64,000 nucleotides of DNA from Aeromonas australiensis (GTDB lineage: Bacteria > Pseudomonadota > Gammaproteobacteria > Enterobacterales > Aeromonadaceae): contig NZ_CDDH01000074.1 of assembly GCF_000819725.1 (NCBI RefSeq), forward strand, positions 30,438 to 94,437, read 5' to 3'. The translations under genes and the position numbers were made by a program. This document shows, one piece after another, positions 19,289-27,995 of the stretch (the stretch's first letter is position 1; the number at the start of each line of letters is the position of its first letter). The notes under the pieces were generated by a model that was given only the letters and a program-made list of their open reading frames with translations, searched no databases and was not told the DNA's origin.

Positions 19289-21333
19289 ACTGTCGTTACC
19301 TTAAGTTCAGGCTCAAAGGGGGTATATATTATGCCAAAGTCTGACATTACATTTTCTGCTGCTCGTATCTGAGTGATGTAATGGCTGCGTTCGGTCACAG
19401 AAATATCGTCACCTGACGCCATATAAGCGATTAAACTGTTGTGTTTTTTCTGCCACCATTTGGCTTGTTGCTCGTCAATAATGCTACTGCCAGAACCACA
19501 ATCTACGCAAAATTGTGGTGTGACCACACCATCCATATCGCAGTCGTATCCCGACTTACAATAGCTGTGCATAGAGCCATGAAGGGTTAGTTTCCCCTCT
19601 TTAACCGCTTTGTAAATCACCTCCCAAGAGCCATAAATGGTTGGCACATCACCGCGCATCTTCATAATGGCCTTACCATGGGTTCCTGACAGTGTTTCAT
19701 CCGAGTGCCATTGCTTGAAAATTTTATTTGCTGTGCATTCGGCATTAATGTCAGCCAACAAGTTACGCATCTTGTCATCAATTTTTAAATTGTGCAGACT
19801 AGCTAGTTTGCCGCCATTGGTGTACCACTCCGTCATAGACAGATATAGATGCTTAAACTGTTGCTTAAGCGCAACCAAGGTGCCAAAGCGGTTTTTAATA
19901 CAATAAAATGCCAACGTGCGCCGAAATTGGTGTGGAGTCAAAGGCCAAGGTTGCCCTGGTACTACGTCCTCTTTCACGCGTACCAATGATCGAGGATTAG
20001 ACATAAGGCACTCTTGGTAGTCGGCTTCGGTAACAGAGAAATCAAACTGCCGACAAAAGCGCTTTAATCGCTCACTCCAATTGTTGATAAGTACAGGAGG
20101 TATTGAGCGTTTATATTGATTTACCCATAGTGTATTAGCGTATTTTTCATTCGGGTAGTTAACGTATTTTCGCCAGTTTTCCGTAAGTACGGTCATCAGT
20201 TCAATGGCAATTTTTGATGATGCAGCCGTCACCCATGTTTCACGCTTTTCACCGAGCTTAAAGCTGTGAGATTGCAGCATGTGGTAATCCCGCCCCTCGA
20301 ACGTATCTTTGTAGTAACAGCCAGGAGCCAGTTTATTCAGTTCCGAGTCTCGCATTCCACTAAAGCCGCCACAGATAATGTAACTTGCGGTGATGAGATT
20401 TGATAAGTAACGTTGAAAATGGTCTCCATCCGTTAATTTAATGTTGGGGAGTTTGTTGGCTAAAGTGGATAGAATTTTTCTCTGCTCTTGAGGTTTGTTA
20501 TCTACGATTGCAGAGGCATATTTATGTCCGTCGATGCATCCATCAGTATTCATAAAAGCAAATGTTGCGCCAAGTTTAATCTTCACATCCAATTCGCGCT
20601 TAGCTGCATTATAGTTGTCTTGTAGAGATTTTTCGGTGTCTGCAATGAGTTTCCGGTGTGGGTAAGCACCCTCTACCAACTCAATCGCTTTACCATAGAT
20701 GGCATCACATAAGCGCTCTGGAATCACGAGAGTTTGTTGCACTTCCTTCAAACTTAGGGACTTCGATTTTATATTGCTTTGAATATAAGGTAAGCCCAAT
20801 TCTAACCTGTGCCACGAGGCAAGGTCTGTCGCAGTATTAATTGAAATCAAAGTTTGTTCGAGAGCGCTTTGGGAGCAATTTCTGGCTATCAAATAATTCT
20901 CAAACTCTACCCAGACGTTTGACTGAGATAGTGCGTTTAGGGAATAGTGATTGCTTTTAAATAAAAATTGGTAAGCGCGTTTAATTGCTGAAAGCCGAGT
21001 GTAGACACTCGAAAATTTCACTGCTTTTTTATTCTTAAGACTTTTATTAAACAACCAACCATATGTGATCAGTTTAAGCTCTCGTTGCAACTTTGGCGTA
21101 TGGTCAAACTCTTTAAAGTTAAGGTTGTTCGCACTTTTATTTCGAGAAAAGGACATGCAATTCCAAACGCTTTGTCCAAAGCTGGCGGTAACCTGACCAT
21201 CTCTGTCTTTGCAGACTGTGACAATATCAAGTTTGTCAAATTGTCCTTCATGGTAGAGTTTGACCACATCGATATCTTGAACTTTATGCTGCTCAGGAAA
21301 GTTGTTGGAATAGAGGTGTGATGTGTCCATCAT
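19285..21333 (-). CDS. Tyrosine recombinase, third of the trio
   Basis: 682 residues from the ATG at 21333, chosen because it overlaps the preceding stop as ATGA; an upstream in-frame start at 21390 would add 19 residues. The catalytic residues of a tyrosine recombinase can be traced: Arg in SGMRDSELNKL (about 336), HxxR in TPHQFRRTLAFYC (about 482), a later His in FKHLY and Tyr in SMTEWYTNGG. A Cys-rich stretch near the C-terminus (CKSGYDCDMDG...FCVDCGSG) may bind zinc. It is probably an active member of the recombination complex. Confidence 0.82.
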   Translation of the reverse strand: MMDTSHLYSNNFPEQHKVQDIDVVKLYHEGQFDKLDIVTVCKDRDGQVTASFGQSVWNCMSFSRNKSANNLNFKEFDHTPKLQRELKLITYGWLFNKSLKNKKAVKFSSVYTRLSAIKRAYQFLFKSNHYSLNALSQSNVWVEFENYLIARNCSQSALEQTLISINTATDLASWHRLELGLPYIQSNIKSKSLSLKEVQQTLVIPERLCDAIYGKAIELVEGAYPHRKLIADTEKSLQDNYNAAKRELDVKIKLGATFAFMNTDGCIDGHKYASAIVDNKPQEQRKILSTLANKLPNIKLTDGDHFQRYLSNLITASYIICGGFSGMRDSELNKLAPGCYYKDTFEGRDYHMLQSHSFKLGEKRETWVTAASSKIAIELMTVLTENWRKYVNYPNEKYANTLWVNQYKRSIPPVLINNWSERLKRFCRQFDFSVTEADYQECLMSNPRSLVRVKEDVVPGQPWPLTPHQFRRTLAFYCIKNRFGTLVALKQQFKHLYLSMTEWYTNGGKLASLHNLKIDDKMRNLLADINAECTANKIFKQWHSDETLSGTHGKAIMKMRGDVPTIYGSWEVIYKAVKEGKLTLHGSMHSYCKSGYDCDMDGVVTPQFCVDCGSGSSIIDEQQAKWWQKKHNSLIAYMASGDDISVTERSHYITQIRAAENVMSDFGIIYTPFEPELKVTTV

Positions 21334-23066
21334 TTTACCTTCTGGGGTGGTTTTGGCAGCAGATTTAACAGATATGCGCTGTCGTCCCAAGCGGGATGTA
21401 AACCCTCGTCATTTAACTTTTCTTCGGCTTGTTTTAGTATCTTTTTATTGATGCTCGGACATATATTTGTATCGATAAAGTTAATGATTTTCTGGAAATT
21501 TTTGCGGTAGTGGCTGGCATCCAAGTGCAAATACAGCGACTCCTCAACGCATGTCTTAAACGACAGTAAACACCAAATGTCAGAAACAGACTGAACTATT
21601 ACTTGGTCAGGACAGCCGAAACAAGCTAGCAGATCCGCGCAGGCTAAACGCTCCCCCTCTTTAAGTAGTCCATGCAGTCGCGCTTTGCGTAAGTATTTCT
21701 CAGACTTTTCACCAAAGGGTGCTTTACAACTTCCCCCGTTGGGCGTTCGACTTAAATTAGGGAGGTTAACTTTGTATTCCGCATCAATAACTAGTACCTC
21801 AATCCCTAATTTTTTCTGTGCCTCTTTTACGTCAATCTTATTTCTTATCTGTGCTTCACGAATGGACATAGTATCTTGCATCATGCCGTTGTTAGCGATT
21901 TTACTCCCTTCGCTATAATGCTTTTTGCGCGTTTTCGGGGTATTGTTGAGCATGAGATCGTTAGCCAAGTCACCTTGATGGTAAGCTGTTAACTGTGCGC
22001 CAGTTTCGCGAAAACGGCTTATGACAGGCCGTAAGCGGCGGTTAGTTTGATCGGTAAAGGCAAAGTGCTTTTCGACCCATATCCTCAGGAAGGTCTCTAG
22101 CATTTTTGATGTTAAAGGTTGTGTTTTTTTTGAGACAGCTGTTTGCAGCAAAGTGGCATTTTCACCATCATGGATACATTTTGATGCAGTCAGCAACTTA
22201 TCAAAAAAATCCAAGGCATACTTGGGGATTTCTAATTCATGCCCACCCATCTCAAGTTGGATTGTTTTAAATGCACGGCGCTTAAACGATGGCATGGTGT
22301 ACCACATTTCACCGGCCTTTATTGAGGCGTTGTTTGGCTGCTTTAGTTTGAATAAATCACTGGTGTTGGCGTAAGTGTAGTAAGACAGTAAGTAGGTCGC
22401 TGCGCACATCATTTTTGTTATTCCTATGGCTAGTGGGTACTGCTGCCCTTGCCACTGGAACGTCATCGTATTTGTTTTGAAGCTACTGTTAATATGTTTT
22501 TCTGGGTTTTGGATGAACTGTTGATAGGTTTGCTTAAACAACGACCTTAGAAATGGCAGCAGTTGATTTAGATCGCTGCGACTATAGGCTTCAAAGGGTT
22601 CACGATCACTGCCGTCTCTGATCACTATACTATCGAAATAACTTTCTGGTAGCTCTAGATACTTAGTAAATAACGTTACCATTACTGTACGAGTGCTTTT
22701 ATAGCTATTGCCTTTGTATTGTCCTTGCATCACTTTAGTATCCAGATAAGACATATAGCCTTCTAAAGATCGCTGGGTAAATGCGGGGGCATTGTTCTCG
22801 TCACACCATTTTAGATACTGAGTGGTTTTTACAAATATAGTTTTATGTGAGGCTAGACTGCCGCCCTCTTCAATTTTTTTGTCGAACTGTGCTTTCAATT
22901 GGTAAATAATTTGTTTGCGGTTGGCTTCGTTAAATTGCCAACCCTGTTGCAATGCTACGGTCGAAGGTAATCCCTTGAAAAGGTAGCGATTGAAGTCAGC
23001 CCTGTAGTCATCAAGCTGAATACACAACTTGGGGTTCCAACCACTGATGTAGGTAATATTATTCAT
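21330..23066 (-). CDS. Tyrosine-recombinase-like protein, second of the trio (active site degenerate)
   Basis: 578 residues from the ATG at 23066, which overlaps the preceding stop by 8 bp (ATGAATAA). It has the core-binding and catalytic-domain layout of a phage-type integrase, and TRKKHYSEG (about 390) looks like the tyrosine motif. However, the first catalytic Arg region reads YANTSDLFKL instead of GLRxxEL, and the HxxR motif reads SRFR. It may therefore serve a structural or accessory role, or use shifted residues. C-terminal cysteines (GGSCKAPF...ACADLLACFGC) suggest a zinc site. Confidence 0.75.
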   Translation of the reverse strand: MNNITYISGWNPKLCIQLDDYRADFNRYLFKGLPSTVALQQGWQFNEANRKQIIYQLKAQFDKKIEEGGSLASHKTIFVKTTQYLKWCDENNAPAFTQRSLEGYMSYLDTKVMQGQYKGNSYKSTRTVMVTLFTKYLELPESYFDSIVIRDGSDREPFEAYSRSDLNQLLPFLRSLFKQTYQQFIQNPEKHINSSFKTNTMTFQWQGQQYPLAIGITKMMCAATYLLSYYTYANTSDLFKLKQPNNASIKAGEMWYTMPSFKRRAFKTIQLEMGGHELEIPKYALDFFDKLLTASKCIHDGENATLLQTAVSKKTQPLTSKMLETFLRIWVEKHFAFTDQTNRRLRPVISRFRETGAQLTAYHQGDLANDLMLNNTPKTRKKHYSEGSKIANNGMMQDTMSIREAQIRNKIDVKEAQKKLGIEVLVIDAEYKVNLPNLSRTPNGGSCKAPFGEKSEKYLRKARLHGLLKEGERLACADLLACFGCPDQVIVQSVSDIWCLLSFKTCVEESLYLHLDASHYRKNFQKIINFIDTNICPSINKKILKQAEEKLNDEGLHPAWDDSAYLLNLLPKPPQKVK

Positions 23067-24384
23067 CGTTACCGCCCAGCGCCTCATGCATGATGCTATC
23101 GAGCATCCCAAATTTTATTTTGAACGCCTCCTTTTGTTTTAAGAAACGTAGATATTTCCAAGTGGTTGACTCGTTTTTGTGTCCCATCCAGCCCATTAGC
23201 AGCTCCATGCACTCCACGACTGACAAGTTGGCTTCCAACAGGTCATTGAGACGGTAGGTGCCGTAGGTGGAACGCAGATCATGAAAGCGATATGTAAATG
23301 AGGGATGAAGTTGTTTGAGCTGAGTCCTGAACTCTGTCCACCGAGCCTCGATGGATTTAGCGGTTACGGGATTTCCTAGCTTGCTGACAAAAAGTGGTTC
23401 GTGTTTTTTGCACCATTGAAGAGTATCTATAGCCGCTTGATGAAAAGATGCTTGAGGATCGGTCAAGAGCTCAATTTTTTGGTAGAGTTTGGTTAAGCGT
23501 TTTAGGCGGCGCTCAGAGGTGCGATATTCATTCAAAACTGTCAACAATTGTGCTGAGACTTCAATCTGTCTTGATTTGCTATATTTGGTTTGAACACCCG
23601 TTATTTGTGGTGAGAGTAATAGTTCATAACGGTGTTGGCTTTCAGCCAGTGGTGTGGCCGTATCTAGAACATCAAGGGTTAATGTTGCGACTTCATTAAT
23701 ACGTAACCCGGTATCAATAGATAGCAGCACTTGTAAACGCAGTTCCTCTGCTGTTTGTGGCAAATGCTGGGTCAAGATAGCCAATGATTCACGACTTAAT
23801 GGAGATAAGGGGCGAACGTTTTTGCTACTCGCGTCACGTGCGACTTTTATCCTCAAATCGCTTGTTTGCACGGTATAGGTGGGGGAGAGATGTGCCAGCA
23901 TTCCGGTATTTTTTACGGAGACAAATGCAATTTTAAAGGGCGCTTCCTTCTCATTCCTGATTCTGAGGTAGCCATCGTGCATCAACCACTTGTAGTAGTT
24001 CACTATATGGTTCATGCGCACACTGGCAGTGCTTTGTGCCAGCTCTTCAAGCTTTACTTGTTTCAGTAAATGAGAACGAAACTGGTACGTGGGCTTTAAA
24101 CGCTTTACTGGCGGGAAGTAATCCCAGGTCAAGCCGTTATCTTCAAGGAACTGATAGTAGGCGTGCAGAGCCTTGGCACAAGGAGAGAGGTCTTTGGCTT
24201 GATTAATGGCCTTTTGATAGAGCAGGTAGCTGTTCGCTTCGTGATTAAAGGTGCCATCCTGGTTAAACAGGGTGGGCAATGAGCCAATGTTGCCACTGAT
24301 GGGCTCGCAAGACAACGCACCTTGGGCATCGGTTTTAAGCTCAGTTTTTGTGCATACGTCTGCTGAGGAAATGAGATAGGACAT
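23059..24384 (-). CDS. Tyrosine recombinase, first of the trio
   Basis: 441 residues from the ATG at 24384 (AGGTAG about 9 bp upstream); longer in-frame starts run into the promoter and operator region. The N-terminal SAM-like core-binding domain covers about 60-200. The catalytic set is complete: Arg in TGLRINEVATL, HxxR in RFHDLRSTYGTY, His in WMGHKNESTT and Tyr in WKYLRF. It should cut and rejoin DNA during integration and excision. First gene of the element's operon. Confidence 0.85.
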   Translation of the reverse strand: MSYLISSADVCTKTELKTDAQGALSCEPISGNIGSLPTLFNQDGTFNHEANSYLLYQKAINQAKDLSPCAKALHAYYQFLEDNGLTWDYFPPVKRLKPTYQFRSHLLKQVKLEELAQSTASVRMNHIVNYYKWLMHDGYLRIRNEKEAPFKIAFVSVKNTGMLAHLSPTYTVQTSDLRIKVARDASSKNVRPLSPLSRESLAILTQHLPQTAEELRLQVLLSIDTGLRINEVATLTLDVLDTATPLAESQHRYELLLSPQITGVQTKYSKSRQIEVSAQLLTVLNEYRTSERRLKRLTKLYQKIELLTDPQASFHQAAIDTLQWCKKHEPLFVSKLGNPVTAKSIEARWTEFRTQLKQLHPSFTYRFHDLRSTYGTYRLNDLLEANLSVVECMELLMGWMGHKNESTTWKYLRFLKQKEAFKIKFGMLDSIMHEALGGNDE

Positions 24385-24400
24385 AAATCTACCTAGAAGA

Positions 24401-24435
24401 TGCCACTGACCATACATACAGTATAGACAGTGGCA
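24401..24435 (-). promoter_or_regulatory. Promoter and operator candidate of the recombinase operon
   Basis: An inverted repeat TGCCACTG-N19-CAGTGGCA lies 17 bp before the first recombinase ATG. A minus-strand TATACT inside it, with TGGAAA 17 bp upstream, could be the promoter. The -35 region overlaps the element's 12 bp inverted repeat, so recombinase binding could repress its own gene. Confidence 0.5.
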
Positions 24436-24441
24436 GGGCAT

Positions 24442-24453
24442 TTTCCAGATTTA
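24442..24453 (-). repeat. Right copy of the element's 12 bp inverted repeat
   Basis: TTTCCAGATTTA, exact reverse complement of 16252-16263. It is 32 bp from the gorA stop codon. Confidence 0.5.
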
Positions 24454-24484
24454 CTTATGTGTGTGGGTTGCTTTTCCTACACCG

Positions 24485-25834
24485 CTACCTAAGGGTAACA
24501 AACTCTTCAGCACTGGTCGGATGGATAGCAACGCAGTTGTCGAAATCAGCCTTGGTGGCCCCCATCTTCATGGCGACGCCAAAACCTTGCAGGATCTCGT
24601 CCATGGCAAAGCCGATACCGTGCAGACCGACCACCTTCTCTTCCGGGCCAACACAAACCAGCTTCATCCGGGTGGGTTGGCGATGCTGGGTCAGCGCCGA
24701 GTACATGGCGGTGAACTGGCTGCGGTAGACCTTGACCTGATCTTCGCCGTATTCGGCGATAGCTTCCGGTTCGGTCAGGCCTATGGTGCCGATGGGCGGG
24801 TGGCTGAATACCACGGTTGGCACCAGATCATAGTTGAGGTGCTCGTTCGGCTTATTGTTGAACAGCCGCTCGGAGAGGCGACGGCCCGCAGCAACGGCCA
24901 CCGGGGTGAGCTGGATGCGGCCTGTGTTGTCACCCACCGCATAGATGTTGGCGACGGTGGTGTTCTGGAACTTGTCGGTCGGGATAAAGCCCTTCTCGTC
25001 CAGCGCGATGCCTGCGGCAGCCAGATTGAGGTTGTCGGTGGCGGGCACGCGGCCGATGGCCCAGATCAGGCAGTCGACGGTGAGGTGACGACCATCTTCC
25101 AGTTGCAGGGTCAGGCTCTCATCGGCGTTTTTGATGACGGCTTTGGGAATGGCGTGGGTGTGCAACTTGGGTCCTTCCTGCGCCATGATCTCCACCAGAG
25201 TCTCGTGGATCATGGGGTCGAAGTTGCGCAGCGGCGCGTGCTTGCGCACTACCAGATGAGTCTCTGAGCCCAGCGCCTGCATCACCCCGGCGATCTCGAC
25301 CGCGATATAGCCTGCGCCGACCACGGCCACCCGCTTGGGCTGGCTTTGCAGGTCGAAGAAACCGTCGGAGTCGATACCCAGCTCGGCACCCGGGATAGCC
25401 GGAATTTCCGGGCGGCCACCGGTGGCGATCAGGATATGATCGGCCGTGTAGTGCTCGCCATTAACCTCGATGGTGTTGCTGCTGACGAAGCGGGCGAAGC
25501 CCTTGATCACCGTAATCTGGTTCTTGCCCAGCACGTTTTGATAGGACTGATGAATGCGGCCAATGTAGGCCTGGCGGGACTCGACCAGCTTGGCCCAGTT
25601 GAAGTGGTTGAGGGTAGTGTCAAAGCCGTAGTCGGCACCATATTTCAGGGCATCGGCGATCTGGCCTGCATACCACATGGCTTTTTTCGGTACGCAACCG
25701 ACGTTGACGCAGGTACCGCCCAGCTCCTTGGCTTCAATCAGGGCAACTTTCTTACCATACATGGCAGCCCGGTTGGCCGAGGCGATACCGCCGCTGCCGC
25801 CGCCGATGGCGATATAGTCAAAATGCTGTGCCAT
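24485..25834 (-). CDS. gorA: Glutathione-disulfide reductase
   Basis: 449 residues (E. coli 450). FAD site [13 protein letters not shown] (12-24), redox disulfide [13 protein letters not shown] (about 39-51), NADPH site [13 protein letters not shown] (about 170) and the C-terminal dimer motif [12 protein letters not shown] with the catalytic His. It keeps glutathione reduced using NADPH. The gene is complete, but the mobile element starts right at its stop codon, so its former 3' region and terminator have been displaced. Confidence 0.95.
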   Translation of the reverse strand: MAQHFDYIAIGGGSGGIASANRAAMYGKKVALIEAKELGGTCVNVGCVPKKAMWYAGQIADALKYGADYGFDTTLNHFNWAKLVESRQAYIGRIHQSYQNVLGKNQITVIKGFARFVSSNTIEVNGEHYTADHILIATGGRPEIPAIPGAELGIDSDGFFDLQSQPKRVAVVGAGYIAVEIAGVMQALGSETHLVVRKHAPLRNFDPMIHETLVEIMAQEGPKLHTHAIPKAVIKNADESLTLQLEDGRHLTVDCLIWAIGRVPATDNLNLAAAGIALDEKGFIPTDKFQNTTVANIYAVGDNTGRIQLTPVAVAAGRRLSERLFNNKPNEHLNYDLVPTVVFSHPPIGTIGLTEPEAIAEYGEDQVKVYRSQFTAMYSALTQHRQPTRMKLVCVGPEEKVVGLHGIGFAMDEILQGFGVAMKMGATKADFDNCVAIHPTSAEEFVTLR

Positions 25835-25910
25835 TGCGAGGTTCTCCGCTCATTAAGAATGCAATCACAGCATGATGGGGATAAAGCGGCTGGCTCACAA
25901 GAGCCAGCAC

Positions 25911-27878
25911 TCAGTTATGTTGGATCGGCAGGCGAATATGGAACTGAGCGCCCTGTTCCGGTTCGCTGGTGCAGCTGATGCGGCCTTTCAGCAGTTGTAC
26001 CACCAGATTGTAGATGATGTGGGTTCCGAGCCCGCTACCACCCTGACCGCGCTTGGAGGTGACAAAGGGATCGAAGATGCGTGGCAATATGTCGGGCGGG
26101 ATGCCACGGCCGTTATCGCTGTAGTCGATGAACAGCTCCTCTCCCTGCTGCTCTACCTTGATGGTGATCTTCTTCGGTTTGTCCCAATTGTCAAAGCCAT
26201 GGTTAATGGAGTTGAGAATGAGGTTTGAATAGATCTGTGTGAGGCTGCCGGGGAAAGAGAAGATCGACAGCTTGGGATCACACTGGATATCCACCTCGCA
26301 CTGGGCCTTCTTAAGCTTGTGACCGAGGGAGACCACAACTTGATGGAGGTTATCGGCGAGGCTGAAGTTATAGCGTGCTTCCGATGACTGGTCGACTGCC
26401 ACCTGCTTGAAGCTGGCAATCAGCTCGGAGGCGCGGCGCAGGTTGCTCTGCAGCAGCTGCATCGACTCGTCGAGGTTGACGGTGAACTCGTTGAGATAGG
26501 AGCGCGACAGCTGTTTTGACTCTATATGAGATTTGAAATCGGCGACCCGTTCCTGCAGGTAGGAGGAGGCGGTCACGCTGATGCCGATGGGTGTATTAAT
26601 CTCATGGGCCACCCCGGCTACCAGCGATCCTAGTGAGGCCATCTTCTCCGACTCCACCAGGGTCTGCTGGGCCTGTTTGAGATCGTCATAGGCTTTGCCC
26701 AGCTGATTATTGGCATCACTCAGGCTACGGGTGCGCTCTACCACCTTGCCTTCCAGCTGTTCGTTGAGCTGGATGATTTCCCGCTCGATCTTCTTCAGCT
26801 GGGTAATGTCATAACCAAAGCCGATTTGGTATTTGAGGTTGGGCCCCTCATAGAATGGGACGAAAGTCCACTGCAGTACCAGCTCATGGGTCTGTTGGTC
26901 ATGCATGATGACCTCTTTGTCAGCCAGCGAACCCTCTTCGTTCAGGATCTTGTTCAACTCTTCCCGCTGGGCTGGGCTGACGAAGAGATCCAGCCAGTTA
27001 TGCTGTAACAGCTCCTGCTGGTGGTAGCCGGTCAGCAGGATGGCGGCCGGGTTGATGCTGGCGATAGTGAGATCTGGCTCCATGCAGCAGATGACCATAT
27101 TTGAGGAGTTGATCAGAGTGGCCGAGAAGTCGCGCTCCTGCTGCAGTTGTTCGGTCGCCTGGTGGCGGGCAACCAGCTCGTCACGTAGTCGGGTGCGCAT
27201 CTGGTTGAGGGTGGCGACCAGGGTATCGAGCTCATCGGGTTTCTTACGTGGTTGTTGGCGCCCCTCCAACTCCAACGCAATATCGAGCCGATCGAGGTTG
27301 AATTTCTGGGCGTAGTTGGCGATGCGATTGATGTGTCTGACTACCAGATAGTAAATGATAGTGAGTATGCAAAATGAGACCACCAGGGTTTTGATGGTTT
27401 GGCTGACCATAATCAACACCGACTTCTCAATCAGGCGCTGGTAGATCTGCTCAAGAGAGGCGGCAACGAACAGCTTGCCGACAATTTCTCCCTGATAGGT
27501 GAGGTTGAATTCTCGGGATATATCGTATTTTTCCCGTTCGACCCCCAGAGTTAGCAGCGGCACTTCCGAGTTGCCGAGCATCTCCTTGACCATCACAAAC
27601 TGCATGTTGGGCAGGTTCATGATCCCTTCGATCTGCACCTTGACCTGCTCTTCATCCAGGTTCCACAGACTGGCGGCGATGGGTTGCAGGAACGAAGCTT
27701 CGATCTGGCCGATGCTGTCTTCGATGACGGCGACATCCTTGCGGTAATCCCAGGCGAGTTGCAGCGCCGTAATGATCATCGCCAATACGGTACTGCAGAC
27801 CAGTATGTAGGAGAGTAGGCGATATGATAGCCCGTTATGCCTTACAGCTTGTACGGCCTTGGAGAAGAGTCCTGACAT
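25911..27878 (-). CDS. Membrane sensor histidine kinase with PAS domain (orphan)
   Basis: 655 residues. TM1 at about 19-40, a periplasmic sensor of about 110 residues, TM2 at about 155-178, a HAMP-like linker, a PAS domain (about 250-370), HisKA with the phospho-acceptor in GVAHEINTPIG and a HATPase_c domain with N box and DNGRGIPPDIL, GGSGLGTHI. AAGGACG lies before the ATG. No response regulator gene is adjacent, so its partner is encoded elsewhere. Signal unknown. Confidence 0.9.
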   Translation of the reverse strand: MSGLFSKAVQAVRHNGLSYRLLSYILVCSTVLAMIITALQLAWDYRKDVAVIEDSIGQIEASFLQPIAASLWNLDEEQVKVQIEGIMNLPNMQFVMVKEMLGNSEVPLLTLGVEREKYDISREFNLTYQGEIVGKLFVAASLEQIYQRLIEKSVLIMVSQTIKTLVVSFCILTIIYYLVVRHINRIANYAQKFNLDRLDIALELEGRQQPRKKPDELDTLVATLNQMRTRLRDELVARHQATEQLQQERDFSATLINSSNMVICCMEPDLTIASINPAAILLTGYHQQELLQHNWLDLFVSPAQREELNKILNEEGSLADKEVIMHDQQTHELVLQWTFVPFYEGPNLKYQIGFGYDITQLKKIEREIIQLNEQLEGKVVERTRSLSDANNQLGKAYDDLKQAQQTLVESEKMASLGSLVAGVAHEINTPIGISVTASSYLQERVADFKSHIESKQLSRSYLNEFTVNLDESMQLLQSNLRRASELIASFKQVAVDQSSEARYNFSLADNLHQVVVSLGHKLKKAQCEVDIQCDPKLSIFSFPGSLTQIYSNLILNSINHGFDNWDKPKKITIKVEQQGEELFIDYSDNGRGIPPDILPRIFDPFVTSKRGQGGSGLGTHIIYNLVVQLLKGRISCTSEPEQGAQFHIRLPIQHN

Positions 27879-27954
27879 GGCGTCCTTGCGGTCTGGATGT
27901 GGTTTTTTTTAGTTTAACTGCTTCATGGAGTTATGTCGTCCTTCCTGCGAAGCA

Positions 27955-27982
27955 TAAAAAAGGCCCCGTGTCGGGGCCTTGG
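27955..27982 (-). terminator. Terminator of the RND efflux operon
   Basis: AAGGCCCCG/CGGGGCCTT stem with a TGT loop, followed by a T run on the minus strand, just behind the RND gene. Confidence 0.92.
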
Positions 27983-27995
27983 TAAATTGTGATAA

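Larger units (their letters stand above)
16113..24492 (-). mobile_element. Three-recombinase (Tn554/RIT-like) mobile element with cargo; boundaries tentative
   Basis: About 8.3 kb of visibly AT-rich DNA in a GC-rich backbone. It contains three consecutive tyrosine-recombinase-type genes (441, 578, 682 residues), a small coiled-coil gene and a 791-residue gene, all on the minus strand with 8, 4 and 4 bp overlaps and one 20 bp gap. This is the plan of Tn554 (tnpA-tnpB-tnpC) and of recombinase-in-trio elements. The outer limits used here are a direct repeat CTACCTAA at 16113-16120 and 24485-24492; the right copy covers the gorA stop. A nested inverted repeat TAAATCTGGAAA is at 16252 and 24442. 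The true junctions need a comparison with an empty site. Confidence 0.7.

Noticed and set aside
16434..24441. Prophage or integron
   Set aside because: Tyrosine recombinases are present, but no phage structural or replication genes, no attC-like sites or cassettes.
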